64,000 bases of DNA from Siphonodentalium dalli (GCA_032622095.1 CP136061.1:234420944-234484943); one strand, 5' to 3'. Positions 47,081 through 60,289 are shown, counted from the stretch's first letter. The notes: a model not told the origin generated them from the sequence alone. A program made the numbers and translations.

Positions 47081-49103
47081 TGAAATTGTTGACGCACGCA
47101 CACACCCACGTACGACAGACGCCAACCCATGGCAACAGATGGAACTTCACTTTGTACTATAAAATGATGGCGGTCCATACAATTTAAAAAATATTTTTTC
47201 CAGATAAAATTTTACGAATTTCGTTTTAGATTTGTTTAAACTGAAATAATGTTATTATTTCGTGAATTGTTATTTGGGGTATTAAATTGGTATCCGACAA
47301 TAATTATTTATCGCTTTTAGTGATAATATGTGGGAACCTTATCTTTAGCGGACGACTAATTTCTCGCAATTTGAAAGTGGTTCGAAATTCGAAATTTTGT
47401 GTACGTATTGTGCGAAATTATTTGGCATTAATTAAGGAATATTAATTCATTAAAAATAATTATCGACTTGATTAACCATATAATAGATAAAAACACTATG
47501 GTGTTTTGAGTGAATCCCATATTATTTCATTCGTGACTAACGGTGGAAATATCAAATTTAAACTCGCGACCTATTTATCGACGTATTTCGATACCGTGGG
47601 CAATTCAAAAGCAAATATTATTTTGAGTATTTTGGAGTGCTAAATGCATGTCTTTAAAGATACGGGCGGTGTTGGCGTGGATATGCTGTTAAAATATTCA
47701 TCTCCGTCAAAAACCGCCATAAACGGAAAGAATAGTAAAATATAGACATACCTTGTTCTTATACCAATCAGAAATATGGCATAGGCAGTATGTTTATTGT
47801 CAATTGTTTTTCCTTTGTTATGTAAACAAAAGCAAAAAACGTTACGTTATCTGGCTTTTGTTTAGATCCGGATATGGTAAACATAAAGAGCGATATGTGT
47901 TACTGTTGTCCTGACATGGAAATAATAAAGAGCGTTTATATCATTTGTGTGTGATTAACCAATAGAATTGCACTGTGTTATGTAAACAGAAGCACAACTT
48001 CTGTAATACGAGCAGGCTCTTGTTTACATACACCATCGTACGTCTTGACGACAGTATACTATTTAACGCGCTGATTATGTTTGGCATATGAACAAAACTA
48101 TATATATTTTATCTTCAAAATGCACAACTACCTTATGTGTGTCTTATATCTAGCGACGTGACAGAAGAGACTTGCTATCTGATTGTCCAGACAATGTAAA
48201 TTAGGCATCACGCATGGGTTATGTGTCTAACCATGACGAACATTGAGCACTTGTTGGTTAAATTCGGTAATTATCGTTGCCCTATTGTTGCTATAAGTAG
48301 GTTATATAATGGGGATTGTCACTTACTCGATATAGACACTCGTGGATATTTCCCGTGTACGCGTATACATACCACTATAATATACATGTACCCCACAGTT
48401 ATTTGTGGAGTGTTGGTGTATGACGTTTTTGCGCGTTCGTTTGATTAACTTAAACAAATTGTATTCACAGTGACTGAAATAATTAAATAGTAGTAAACAG
48501 TCGACATGAGTGATGAGCGTAAATGAATTGGCCAATGCGATTTTGTTATGCGCTGTGATCAGTCATACAATGATAGTGCGCAGATCATTCTTGCCTTAGC
48601 CTTCGCCAGACCTAGATTGCTAACTTATTTATACTGCTCGTTTTAAACTCAAGGCTAGCCAGTCTTCAGTGCGGCCAAGTATGGGAGTTACTCAAACACA
48701 ATTACAAGATACAGCGATTGGACAGAACCAAATACATAGCTACACAGACTGCTGTTAATTGGACAGTTAAACGTTCACAAAATACCCTTTGACAGCTGTG
48801 AAGAGTCTGTTGACCACAGAGAATTTATCTCTGAAGAAAACTATAAGTGCAACTTAAATGGAAATCTCAACAGAGCAGATGTGTAAAATTGACAGTTTAA
48901 AAGAAACTCAACAAGATTTTTTAAATAAAAGATAAGTTTGCCACAAACTCTAAAGTGTTACCTAAACTATCAACCGCATGTTTTGCACTCGGTAAAGATA
49001 TTCTAAGTTTGCCAGAGAAAAGATAAAAGCAAGAGAAAAGATAAAAGAGGGTATTGATATTTTTTATTTTCGAAACAAAAATGCATGAACATAGCTGATT
49101 CTA
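47081..49103. other. Non-coding stretch
   Basis: AT-rich, without gene-like frames. A 70-bp repeat fragment shared with 36569-36640 lies at 47571-47640. The last several hundred bases could be the 5' part of the DIRS-type element that follows. Confidence 0.5.
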
Positions 49104-49547
49104 ATGAAAATTTGGCTGGGCAGTTGTTCGCGAATATATATCGAATCCTCTAGCAGAAACGAAAATCAACAAAGCAACAAAATGAAAGTAGCTAACCGAA
49201 AACTTAAAGAAAGCAAAAACAAGAAAAAGAACGTTCGTCCGCGACCTTATCCTGTGATGGAACCAAGTCACATGAATGACAGACCTTCTTCGTCATCTTC
49301 TAAAATGGAGAACATAAAGCCAGGACGGTGTCAAAATTGCCTGCAGTATGGATATTGGTTTCGTCAATGTAAGGCACCAAGGTCAGATACAAATAAGATA
49401 AGTATCAATATTTTGCAAAACACTTATCAGGGTTTTCGTATGGAAAGCATTGGAGTGTGTTATCGAGATGCGAGCGATGTCGGTGATAATAGATTGTCAC
49501 GAGGGGGTCGTCCCACTTTGCAGACACCTATTGTTTCAGTAGGTTAG
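49104..49547 (+). pseudogene. DIRS Gag-like fragment with zinc knuckle
   Basis: The frame of 147 residues starts at ATG 49104 and is Lys- and Ser-rich in its first half. C76-x2-C79-x3-G83-Y84-x4-C89 is a CCHC knuckle whose His is replaced by Tyr, so zinc binding is doubtful. Being upstream of RT, RNase H and recombinase remnants suggests a DIRS Gag. The start may be internal. Confidence 0.65.
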
Positions 49548-49641
49548 GGTAGAGGTGTGAATAATCCTCTTAATGACGAGATAGCCTCAATCGAATGCGC
49601 AATATTGTTCAGGTATCGAGTGATAAATCTGATAAGTTTGA

Positions 49642-49890
49642 ATGGGCATTGTGCGAGATGCGAAACATAGCAGTGAAGGAGCCGTAACAAGTGCGAGTTT
49701 GAATAAGGCGCGCGAATTTAGAAGCGCAGACCCAATAGTCACAAATCTATATTATCCGGTTGCTCGTCTGTTCAAAAACATACACCATTGGAAATTGATA
49801 ACCGAAAATCAAAATGTGCTTGAAGTAATACAAAACGGTTATAAGTTACTGTTTAAAACTATTCCAGAAATAAAATATTGCTATAGCTGA
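49642..49890 (+). pseudogene. DIRS reverse transcriptase N-terminal fragment
   Basis: The segment HHWKLITENQNVLEVIQNGYKLLF resembles the opening of DIRS-type RT domains, where a W..IT....VL..I..GY...F pattern precedes the fingers. The frame ends in a stop and the palm with the catalytic Asp pair is absent; the RNase H start follows within 250 bp, so the middle has been deleted. Confidence 0.65.
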
Positions 49891-50124
49891 AACAAAATGG
49901 CACATTTTTGTTTAATTGGCTGGCATAGCGACACATATCATCTCAGGTGTGATCATATTAGAGGACAAAGGTAGATTGTTCACACTTTATATGTATTTCG
50001 CTTTGGGCGGAAGTGCTGGATGGGAATCAAATGTTCCGATGACGTCGTTTGTGTTCGATGATTTTTGTTTGGGGAAATATCGAAAGTTTGAATGAAATTG
50101 GAGTAGATATGCAAATAACGCATG

Positions 50125-50385
50125 AAATGCAGTTTGATTTCGCAGGGTGGAGCGATGCTTCCAATGTTGGATATATTTAATATGGCGGATTTATTAAAGA
50201 TCCGACGAGTTATTGGTATATCACATGTAGTAATGTGACTCCCTCAGATGGTCTGATATCTGGTTCCATTTTGAACGAATAACAAAACATCACTTGCGCT
50301 GGTGTAAATCCATCAGATGGTGTGATATATTGTTCAGTTTTGAACTGATAAAAAAACATCAATTGTGCTGGTGTAAATCCCTCTG
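50125..50385 (+). pseudogene. DIRS RNase H, first part
   Basis: The translation from about 50135 reads FDFAGWSDASNVGYI, a stop, then YGGFIKDP. SDASNVGYGGY with the first catalytic Asp is a typical RNase H start in DIRS elements. After it a 70-bp stretch is duplicated in tandem (50230-50385), and the coding sense is lost at a run of 13 G. Confidence 0.65.
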
Positions 50386-51366
50386 ATAGCGGGGGGGGGG
50401 GGGGGCGTTCACGTGTTCCATACAGTAGGCCGGGGTGGGTGGGTGGTTCAGCCGCGAAAAAGGTAACTTTTTTCCAAGTGGTCACAATTTTTTCCTCCTA
50501 CAACATTTCTGCAATATAATTGCCTCAAAGCGTTCAGCATCATTGTTAAGTTGTGTATGACACGTAGGGCAGTGCTTAGGGGGGGGGGGGGGGTAGTTAG
50601 TGTGGATATAGGCATGATGCTTCTCAGAAATCCAGATTACGAACCAATTCTCAGGAATATGCCTTTTACATCCGATCAAATTGCCATGTACCAATGCTAT
50701 TGGTTCCAGGTGAAAATGGACAGTTATGTAGCACATGGATAAACTTTAATGTAAATAAAATGAAAAAAGCTATTCATTCATAGCATTAATATTAACGCGA
50801 CCTCATGAACCAGTCAAAATTGTATCGGAACTCGGGCATGGGACTGTAGACTGTAACAATGCATATCACTGAGATAACAATCTTGAGATGGTGGGACCGA
50901 GACAAAAGATTGGGCGAGCATACATAGAACTTGAATGTGTAGATATGGAGAAGGCTGCTAAGTGGAATAAACAGAATAAGAACAGACGAGTGAAAAGAAG
51001 GGAGAGAAAATTAATATAACTTAATATATATGCAAGTCTAAAAATAATGTGCTGGTCATCAGCAAAATGATCGAGGTGTGCAGAGGGCGAATTTGTCGAT
51101 ATCACCCGGCATAGCATCAACAAATTCAACCTCTGACGACCTCATTCTATTTTGGTCGCGACCAACCATGGATAATTAGCTACAGAATGAGGGTCACATA
51201 TGGTGAATTTGGTAATGCTATAGCCCACTATGCTGGGTAGCATCAATAAACTCACCCTCATTGGAGCTTATTCTACAGACTGCATATGACCGTCTTATTT
51301 ACAAGTTTCTATGTACACGTACATGTACATGTATGTATCTGAATGCTTGACCTGGGTCTGGCCTTA
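50386..51366. other. Non-coding flank with two poly-G tracts
   Basis: Runs of 13 G (50393-50405) and 15 G (50579-50593) stand 170 bp apart. Both may affect assembly and could form G-quadruplexes. The GGGTGGGTGGGTGG phrase near 50435 resembles the patch near 3165. No gene is visible. Confidence 0.6.
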
Positions 51367-54300
51367 TAGTCCGGCCGCCAGGTCACGATGCGTGTTTTGG
51401 CGTATAAAGTTTTTTTCTCTGCGGATTTTGTAAATTCAGGTATCCGACATCAAGATTTTATCGGCTGGCCATCTGTCAGCCTTGAGCAATTTTTGTTATA
51501 GTGCCCTAAAAAGTATACCCCCCCCCCAATTTTTTTCACAGACGTAAAACCAGTTACTTGGAATTTATTGCAAACTCACATGACTAATCTAGTAAAATAT
51601 ATATATTTTCATGAAGCTATGGTATAATGACACTATTTTGGCCCAAAATTGAAACTCACCATTCAAGATGGCCACCAAAATGGCCGCCGGAATTTGAAAA
51701 TATGACATTTTTTCACAAATATCTTCTAGATCAGTTCATGATGTTTGGAACTGGTTGAGTAATATGACGTTATTTTGTATTTTGTATATTAACTGATCAT
51801 TGGAGCAATTATATATGCCATTATTGGGGTCCTATCCCCTTGTATTCCCTCAAAAATTCGATTTTACAGAACGCGGTATAAAATTTCACAAAACAATCAC
51901 AACTGGGATTCTAGTCATATTTCAACAAGACACGAACAGAAGGTTGCAAATAAGTGAGGCATACCATTACCTATGAATATTCCAACTCACTGGAACCAAA
52001 ATTCTTACTTTGGCTCAAAATGGCTGCAAAAAAGGCCGCAAAAATATGGAAAATGATAAATATTGACCTGGGGTGTCCTGCAATCGCTTACAAGCTGTAG
52101 TTGATGTACACAATTGGCTATTATGCCTTCTATACATTGAACACTAACATGTCTGCTGCACCATGGTTAATTGTTACTGTTATCACCACTGACATCACCA
52201 AAAATATTGGACTTTTCTCTCAAAAACTTGACATAAATATCTGCAAAAATTTACTTTTCAGGTTTGGATCATTTTTTCTAGTAATATGTATCTATCTTTA
52301 GATTGAAAGGTGTTTATTGTACTGGTCTATCTTAAATGTGTCACACTACGGTGTTTATAGACCAAATTGCTCAAGATGGCTTCCAAAATGGCAACCAAAT
52401 TGGTAAAAGTAATTTTTTTTACATATATCATTATAACATTATATAATATAAAATTATTCTCTGCGTTATCCGAAAATGTAGCAAATTGTGACTCACTTGG
52501 TTATTATACGTGTTAGTTAATTAACTGACAACTAAATGTTCTATTATGGTTGTCCCAGTTCCGAATGGGGCATGACAAATTCATTTTAAAGTATGGAAAT
52601 GTGCGGAGAACCTCTTTTGTGATTCTGACCATATTATTGAAAGGAAATGGGCAGAACTTTGAGACGGAACTGAGATGAACCATAATATGTGGCTCTTCTG
52701 GTCCATTATGATAAACCAATATCAACTGGATACAGGATGGTTGCCAAGATGGTAGCCAGGGAGTTACTCTATGTGAAGTGGATAGGTATACATGGAGTTA
52801 ATGTATGTCATGAATGATGTGAATATGTATACAATGAGTGACTATCTGGTTATGAGTGTGTTGTCCATAGCGAGATGTATGGGTATACGGGGAGAGGTCA
52901 TGGTCATGTGTGGGGTGAATCGGTATGAATTGAGTGACTGTATGATGTATGGTTGTATGTATCCTGTACTGGTGCACCTTGTGTGCCTGTATGGACATTG
53001 ATGTGGTGTATGGATGTAGCTACATGGTCATCTATTTATTGATTATGTATATATGGAGTGACTGTAAGGTCATGGGTGGGATGTACATGTGTTTCTGTAT
53101 GCTCACGAATGGGGTGTGTGGATAAATAGTGAGTGATTTTATGGTTAGGGGTAATGTGTATGGTATACATATTCACCTCACCATTGGCCATATCACTCAC
53201 TGTATCCTTATTTGTCACACCATAGCCGAACAGCCACTAAAGATATACTAATACACCCCAGCCATGTCAGTATAGTCACTCCATGTGAGCATATGCAGAT
53301 CATCCATGGTCATATAGCCACTGGCTATATACACATACACCTCGCCCATGACCATATAGCAACACGATTGTATATCCGCATAACCTACACATGACCATAC
53401 TTCCACGAGTCGCCAAGCAGGAACACCAGGTATACTCACACACCTGACACATGACCATTTAGTCACTTCCTGCATAGATATTCATTACATTGATGACATA
53501 CAGTCACTCCTTGTATACCTACTCATCTCACCATTGACCATACAGTCACTACATGTATACATATTCCACACACAGTCATATAACCACTCGATATATACAT
53601 ATGAAGCTCATCCTAGACCATAGAGTCACTCCAGGTATACATATGCACCTCACCACTGGCCATTCAGTCCTTCCAGATATACAAAAACCCGCACACACGA
53701 CCACTCATACCATCCATACTTGCATATACACCTAACACATGATAATTCAGCAACGCACTATATAACCATACACGCCATCCATGATCATACAGCTAATCCC
53801 TACACACCCACCAATGATAATACATCCACGATATATATACATATACATCCCATCCGTTACTACAAGGACACTTCCTATATACCCACACGATAATGTCCAC
53901 CAGCTTATTCCAGGTATGCATATAGACGTCAATCATGACAGTACAGTCATTCCGTGTATACCACACACATTACCCGTAACCATAAAATTACTCACTATTT
54001 ATCCACACACCCCATACATGATCATACAGAAAACACATGTACATCCCACCATGACCTTACAGTCACTCCATATATACATAATCAATACATAGATGACCAT
54101 GTAGCTATATCCATACACCACATCAATGTCCACACAGGCACACCGGATGCACCCTTACGGGATAGACACAACCATACACCATACAGTGACTCCATGCATA
54201 CCGATACACCCCACACATGACCATGACCTCTCCCTGTATACCTATAAATATCACTATGGACAACACAAGCATAACCATATAGTCACTCATTGTATACATA

Positions 54301-55697
54301 TTCACATCATTCGTGACATACACTAACTCCATGTATACCTATTCACCTCACCTATGATCATAGAGTAACTCCCTGTCTACCATCTCAGTTCCGTCTCAAA
54401 GTTCTGCCCATTTCCTTTCAATAATATGGTCAGAATCACAAAAGAGGTTCTCCGCAAATTGCCATACTTAAAATGAATTTGTCATGCCCCATACGGAACT
54501 GGGACAACCCTAATAGAACATTTAGTTGTCAGTTAATTACCTAACACGTATAATGACCAAGTGAGTCACAATTTGCTACATTTCGGATAACGCAGAGAAT
54601 AATGTTATATATATAATGTTATAATGATATATGTAAAAAAATAACTTTTACCAATTTGGTTGCCATTTTGGAAGCCATCTTGAGCAATTTGGTCTATAAA
54701 CACCATAGTGTGACACATTTAAGATAAACCAATACAATAAACACCTTTCAATCCAAAGATAGATACATATTACAAGACAAAATGGTCCAAACCTGAAAAG
54801 TTAATTTTTGCCGATATTTATGTCAAGTTTTTGAGAGAAAAGTCCAATATTTTTGGTGATGTCAGTGGTGGCAACAGTAACAATTAACCATGGTGCAGCA
54901 GACATGTTAGTATTCAATGTATAGAAGGCATAATAGCTAATTTTGTACATCAACCACAACTTGTAAGCGATTGCAGGACACCCTAGGGCAATATTTATCA
55001 TTTTCCATATTTTTGCGGCCATTTTGGCAGCAATTTTGAGCCAAAGTAAGAATTTTGGTTCCAGTGAGTTGGAATATTCATAGGTAATGGTATGCCTCAC
55101 TTATTTGCAACCTTCTGTTCGTGTCTTGTTGAAATATGACTAGAATCCCAGTTGTGATTTTTTGTAAAATTTTATACCGCATTCTGTAAAATCGAATTTT
55201 TGAGGGATCACAAGCGGATAGGACCCCAATAATTGCATATTTAATTGCTCCAATGATCAGTTAATATACAAAATACAAAATAAAGTCATATTACTCAACT
55301 AGTTCCAAACAGCATGAACTGATCTAGAAGATATTTGAGAAAAAATGTCATATTTTCAACTTCCGGCGGCCATTTTGGTGGCCATCATGGATGGTGAGTT
55401 TCAATTTTGGCCCAAAATAGTGTCATTATGTCTTAGCTTCATGAAAATATATACATTTTACTAGATTAGTCATGTGAATTTGCAACAAATTTCAAGTAAC
55501 TGGTTTTACGTCTGGGGAAATCTGGGGGGTGGGGGTATACTTTTTAGGGCGCTATAAAAAAAATTGCTCAAGGCTGACAGATGGCCAGCCGATAAAATCT
55601 TGATGTCGGATACCTGAATTTACAAAATCCGCAGAGAAAAAAACTTTATACGGGAAAACAAGCATTCGTGAATTCCGGGTGTTTGGCGACCGGACTA
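51367..55697. mobile_element. Foldback element 2 (4.33 kb) inside the DIRS element
   Basis: The left end TAGTCCGGCCGCC (51367) recurs inverted at 55697, with TTA directly outside both ends (51364-51366 and 55698-55700), a likely 3-bp duplication. Arms run to about 53165 and from about 53945, so each is about 1.8 kb including part of the minisatellite. Their outer 1.3 kb match the arms of foldback element 1. No transposase-like frame is found. Confidence 0.85.
52790..54380. repeat. Inverted minisatellite core of foldback element 2
   Basis: The same minisatellite as at 32090-33720, but in two orientations: 52790-53165 is the reverse complement of about 53945-54330, around a 780-bp centre (53165-53945) in a single orientation. 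Blocks such as CTTCCAGATATAC...CACACGACCA recur in element 1, so whole higher-order units are shared between the two elements. Confidence 0.85.
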
Positions 55698-56290
55698 TTA
55701 GTACAGTACCTAGCCCAAGAACTCAGCTCATGGATACACGGTGGATTTCAGCTGAATACCTGCATTGTCTGGTATTGTTGTAGAGTTAATTGCCAGGTGA
55801 TGTTGCCATAATATTTTTTCAAAAATCATAATTGTCATAAATTCATGTGATACTATGGGACACATCTAAAGTTACACTTGCTGTGATGAAAATAAGGTAC
55901 ACTAATGCTTTTATACTTGTTTACATGTATAATGAGCTACCTCAGACAATATTTGGGGACGAAACAATCAATAATTTACTGATCAGCACATGTATTATGT
56001 GTCTTATTTTGGGTTTTTCCAGGTATTTTTTTAGATCACTTCCTGTGTCGTGTTATTACAAAAGTTGGAATGACTTAGAAGAACCAGAAACGGAAATAAG
56101 GTAACTGTAATACTGACCATCAAGCTTAAATGGTGTGAGACTACATATTTGGAGGTAAAAAGGGGGTGGGTACCCCGCATGAAATTGGAAAACATATTTT
56201 GTCCTTCAAATATGGGGGTGGTTGGTACCCAAGAGCCGGAAAAAAGTTCTTTCAGCCTACAGTCATGTAACTTTTTTCCGACCCCGCTGC
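55698..56290. other. Non-coding flank right of foldback element 2
   Basis: Includes G-rich patches near 56160-56225 (GGGGGTGGGTACCC and GGGGGTGGTTGGTACC) that resemble those near 50430. A short frame at 55847-56104 shows no motif. Confidence 0.5.
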
Positions 56291-56396
56291 AAATAGTGTG
56301 ATATATGGTCCGAACGGATGTGAAACAATCACTTGTGTTGATGTAAATCGTTCAAATTGCTTGGTATCTGAATCCTTTTTGAAGGATATCGTGTGA

Positions 56397-56648
56397 ATGT
56401 CAATCACTTTGACTTATACACGATACGGAAGTGTTTTGGCACATGGATATCAGATGAAATGGCTCTCAGTTCGACTTGGAGAGAACTGGATGGAAGCGGT
56501 GCGCCGCGTTTTGAACGATTGTTCCACGTGTACGAGCATGCAAGGTGTCTCCATCGAATGGGCTACCGATAACATGATTGTCAAAAATATCTTGAAGTCA
56601 GGTAGAAAGAGGCCGTTGTTATATGGCATTGCTTTGAAATGTTTGTAA
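56397..56648 (+). pseudogene. DIRS RNase H, second part
   Basis: The frame reads ENWMEAVRRVLNDC, then GVSIEWATDNMIVKNILKSG and PLLYGIALKC. DIRS RNase H domains carry WRE...VL in the helix with the catalytic Glu and a .W.TDN..V..I...G.. block with the catalytic Asp. It ends at a stop; further decayed sequence leads into the recombinase. Confidence 0.72.
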
Positions 56649-56879
56649 TGCACATGAAATGGAAATGAAATGAAGCACTCTGATTATTCCCGAATGGAAG
56701 TCAGCGCCATGTTAGCATCTGTTAAGAGAGAGAGATGGAAATTTCAAATAGTGTGTTTATGGCAGGCAGAGGGAATAACGATGTGTTTGGGAAGATGCAA
56801 TTGCCTTTTAGAATGTTAGCATTGAGAATTATTTTCAAGAAATAAATATTTGTGTATCGGTTGAATTATTTGATATGTT

Positions 56880-57775
56880 TCTTGCAGGTCTGAACATTGA
56901 GTCTGATAGTGCACGTGACTGTTCGGATGCCGAAAAGTTCTTGATCAGCAAGATGAGAACTTTTCTTATGGGATCAAAGAATGACGCTACAGCATAGACT
57001 TATTTCGCTGCATTCAAGCCATGCATGGTTAAAGTTTGTCGGTGAGATGAACTATGACGCATTACCAGCAATGCCAAAATACACATTGATCTGTACATAA
57101 CTTATTTGTTACAACACGGTGCGTCATATAATATACTGTTGTATCTGCTTAGTGTTCTATATCCAGTGCGCACATGTAATCAATAATCTTGCTAATCCAA
57201 CTGATAATGGGTATGTCATAAATTTAGTAGTCGGCTAAAAGAAACTGGTATAAACAAGTTCAGCGAAAAGATCCTGTTACAGCAGAAATGGTTATTCAAT
57301 TGTGTGAGAAGTTCAAAAATTCAAAAGATTTCTTTAATACACGTGATTTGGCAATGATTTGCATTTAGCGGATGTTTGAGGTTTGATGAATTATCTTCTC
57401 TAAAAAAATGATGTTGAAATTCATGATAGATTTTTGAAAGTTATTATTCGTGGTAGTGAATGTATATATAAGCAAGATTTTCATTGAAACGTGTGGATAT
57501 GAGACATTGTCATCATTCGCCATGTTATCATTAAGTTATTACGACATTTACCGGGAATACACTATTGGTTGGATGTTCTGATCAAACTATCTTTGGCTGA
57601 CTCACTGATATTGATACTACATGTAAGTATTGTGATACCAGTACACAGTTTGATGCATCATGCTGTAAAATTTCATGGAAAATGTGTGACTACAGGAGAA
57701 CATTGTCGCCAAGTCAGCATTGCGCACAGTTATTATGGGATCTGCTGTTGTCTTGAAGGTTCCAATCCCAACTAG
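56880..57775 (+). pseudogene. DIRS tyrosine recombinase remnant
   Basis: Shifting frames give a SAM-like core-binding part near 57060-57240 (LPAMPKYTIDLYITYLLQHG, then NLANPTDNGYV) and the catalytic-domain start GCLRFDELSSLKK at about 57370-57408, which carries the first Arg of the R-H-R-Y set. Later catalytic boxes are not readable. Tyrosine recombinases integrate the circular DIRS DNA without leaving a target duplication. Many stops and frameshifts show it is dead. Confidence 0.75.
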
Positions 57776-57789
57776 CTGTTATTGATATA

Positions 57790-58296
57790 CAGTACCCGTC
57801 AAAAGAAGTGGTATATTAAGCGCGCTATTTTTGCGCCCAATATCGCAATAATATTGCAAGTGGAAACGCTTATAAGCATGTCGCTTGTGATATTATTTGC
57901 AATGTTTTGCGCTTAATATCTCAATATTTTGCACTTAATATTGCGACATCTTGCGCTCAAAATTGTGACATTTAAATCAAATTATTGCTTCTTCTATATT
58001 GTTTATTGTATAAATAGAGACAATGTTTTTGATATGTGTATAATTATAGTTGTAAATGCTATATGTACACTATATGTACACTATATGAACAGTATTTATC
58101 TAATATAAATATAACACTATCGGGTCTGTATGAAATTTAGCGCGCTTAGTATCGCAACATTTTGCGTTCAATATTGCAATAATAAGCGCGACAGATTTTT
58201 GGTATTGTGCTATAATCACGCCTTTTTCTAAATTAAGCACGCTCAATATCGCAATAAAGGTGCGCCTAAAAATACCACTTCTTCTGACTGGTACTG
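57790..58296. mobile_element. Tc1/mariner-type MITE with TA duplication
   Basis: The ends CAGTACCCGTCAAAAGAAGT and, inverted, CAGTACCAGTCAGAAGAAGT are flanked by TA on both sides (57788-57789 and 58297-58298). CAGT.CC.GTCAAAAG is a common Tc1-like terminus. The 507-bp body has no transposase; it repeats CGCAATATT and GCGCTTAATAT phrases. Confidence 0.88.
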
Positions 58297-60289
58297 TATT
58301 GTCATGATGTACGGATTCACCTGTTAAAACAAAAACTGTGTTTACAAGACTTTAGTGACTAGACAATTCCACGTCTTACATGTTACCAAAAAGTATGCCA
58401 TTAAGATATTTTACTTTTACATGTACATAAATTTGAGTTTTAACTGTGAAACATGTAGCTTTGTTCTTTTTATGGCTGAAAAGAGCATGCCGATTCATGT
58501 TCTGGAATGGTCTAAATTAGTATTACTCATAACTGAATAGTGATGGGTTGGCTCATCAGCTATTAGGGTGGATACACACATGCATGTAATGTATGTATGT
58601 AAAATACATGCATTTTACATGGCCACACCAATAATTGACAAAATTAATCACCTGCCGGCGAGAGGTCAATTTCACCAGTGAGTAGTTATAAGCCATTATC
58701 AAACAAACTGCCATCAAGAAACTTCAGGCCAGTCATAAACATGTCTTCTTTCATGGATGCCGAAATGAGTAATTCTTGTCTGATATATGTTGCTGTTTTT
58801 CACGAGTTATAATTCATTTCGAAAAGTGAATTAGAGCCGGTCGATTTTATACTTGATTTGTTTCTGTCATTTCTTGGAAACAGGGTCATCCAAAACAAAA
58901 ATAAAATATGCAGAATTCTTTTATAGGATGATACCGACTTGTTGAGATTTCTCTGGTAATTTAAGAGCGAGCTCATGTGATAACATTAATTCAATTGGGA
59001 TTGCAAATATTCATTATAGCGCCAAAAAATAATGCAGGTACAGCGTTGAAATTAAAAAGAGTGACACCCCCCCCCCCCATTGATATCTATGTTTCTCAAG
59101 CCAAAGGTTGAGCAAGCTCCTAACTGTCACAATCTTGAATTATAACATTTTCGACCATAATCCATGATTGGGGGAGGGGCTGGTTATCGAAAGCTTCCAA
59201 TAACTAAGGGAGTTAATTGAATGTATCAGCCGGGATATCTGGGCAAGAATTACAATATAATGTTTTACTTAAATATTCCATAGTTGTAAATTTTGCGTAT
59301 ACATGTATAACTGTATAACACAAGAGAGGAAAGGTGACGTAGTTGGGAACTCGTAGCTAGGCAACCCTTTCGCCGAATGAAGACAAACAGCAACACCATG
59401 CATTCAAATTTAAAGCTGTATAATATATTCATAATTTTATGAATAGCATAAATTGCTGTATATTAGATTAATCACTCGTAGAAAACAGACACGACAGACA
59501 TGACTACGATATTTATAAAGCAGGGTGTCAGGACTCAGGGTGCTGCATGCACACCCCCGTCGAGGAAATATGCAATGGTGAATTCGGTAGCTTCTGGGAT
59601 AATATAGCTCCCTGTGCATGTTGGGGGTCATAGCCCCCTGCGTTGGGGAAGAGGCGATCACTGGTATTAACATCAATAGAAGACTGACAATGATTTAAAC
59701 AGAACGTCGACCATTTGAGTTATCGCGCGAATAATTATTTTAAGCGGCCTGACTACTTCGTCCCAGTCAACGGCTCTTCAGCGGTTCAGAGTTTAACTCA
59801 CTGTGGTCAAACACAGTCGCAATGATTGGGTTGTCAGCGGACACATATTACAGGGTGTGTATGATCCATGTAAAACGCCAAATACACGATATTTACAGAG
59901 ATTACATGCATGTGTGTATCCACCCTTACTAGATTCGTTTTTTGTATTTACAGCCATATTATTACAGTAGTTCGTGAAAGGCGAACACATTACGCGTGCA
60001 CAGCCTTTTTCCGGATTAAATTCTACGAGGCATATAACAAGCTTGATCCTCTGCAAACTGCAAAGTTTCATAAGTATTGTCTATCACTTTATGCATTGAG
60101 GATTTACATTTCATCAAAACTATGATCGTAACATAAGAACTAAGATGTATTTTTCAGTTACGAATAATACTAGTTTCGACCATTCAAAAACATATGAATC
60201 GTAATGCCTACCGGGAAATCATATTGTCACCATGGGAACCTGGCTAATTCTATGGTAAATTAGCAAATTAAGAGCAAACAATTGGTGTT
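58297..60289. other. Non-coding stretch
   Basis: Contains a palindromic ATGTATGTAAAATACATGCAT region near 58590-58615 and a 12-13-base poly-C tract near 59070-59080. No frame with a known motif is visible. Confidence 0.5.

Larger units (their letters stand above)
49104..57780 (+). mobile_element. DIRS-type retroelement, interrupted and decayed
   Basis: Coding remnants in order on one strand fit a tyrosine-recombinase retrotransposon: Gag-like zinc knuckle (49104-49547), start of the RT domain (49642-49890), start of RNase H (about 50125-50250), rest of RNase H (56397-56648) and tyrosine recombinase (about 56880-57770). Most of the RT is missing. Foldback element 2 and flanking DNA (about 50390-56290) split the RNase H. 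The same phrase (GTGATATAT...ATCACTTG.GTTGGTGTAAATC) occurs on both sides of the break. Confidence 0.78.
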
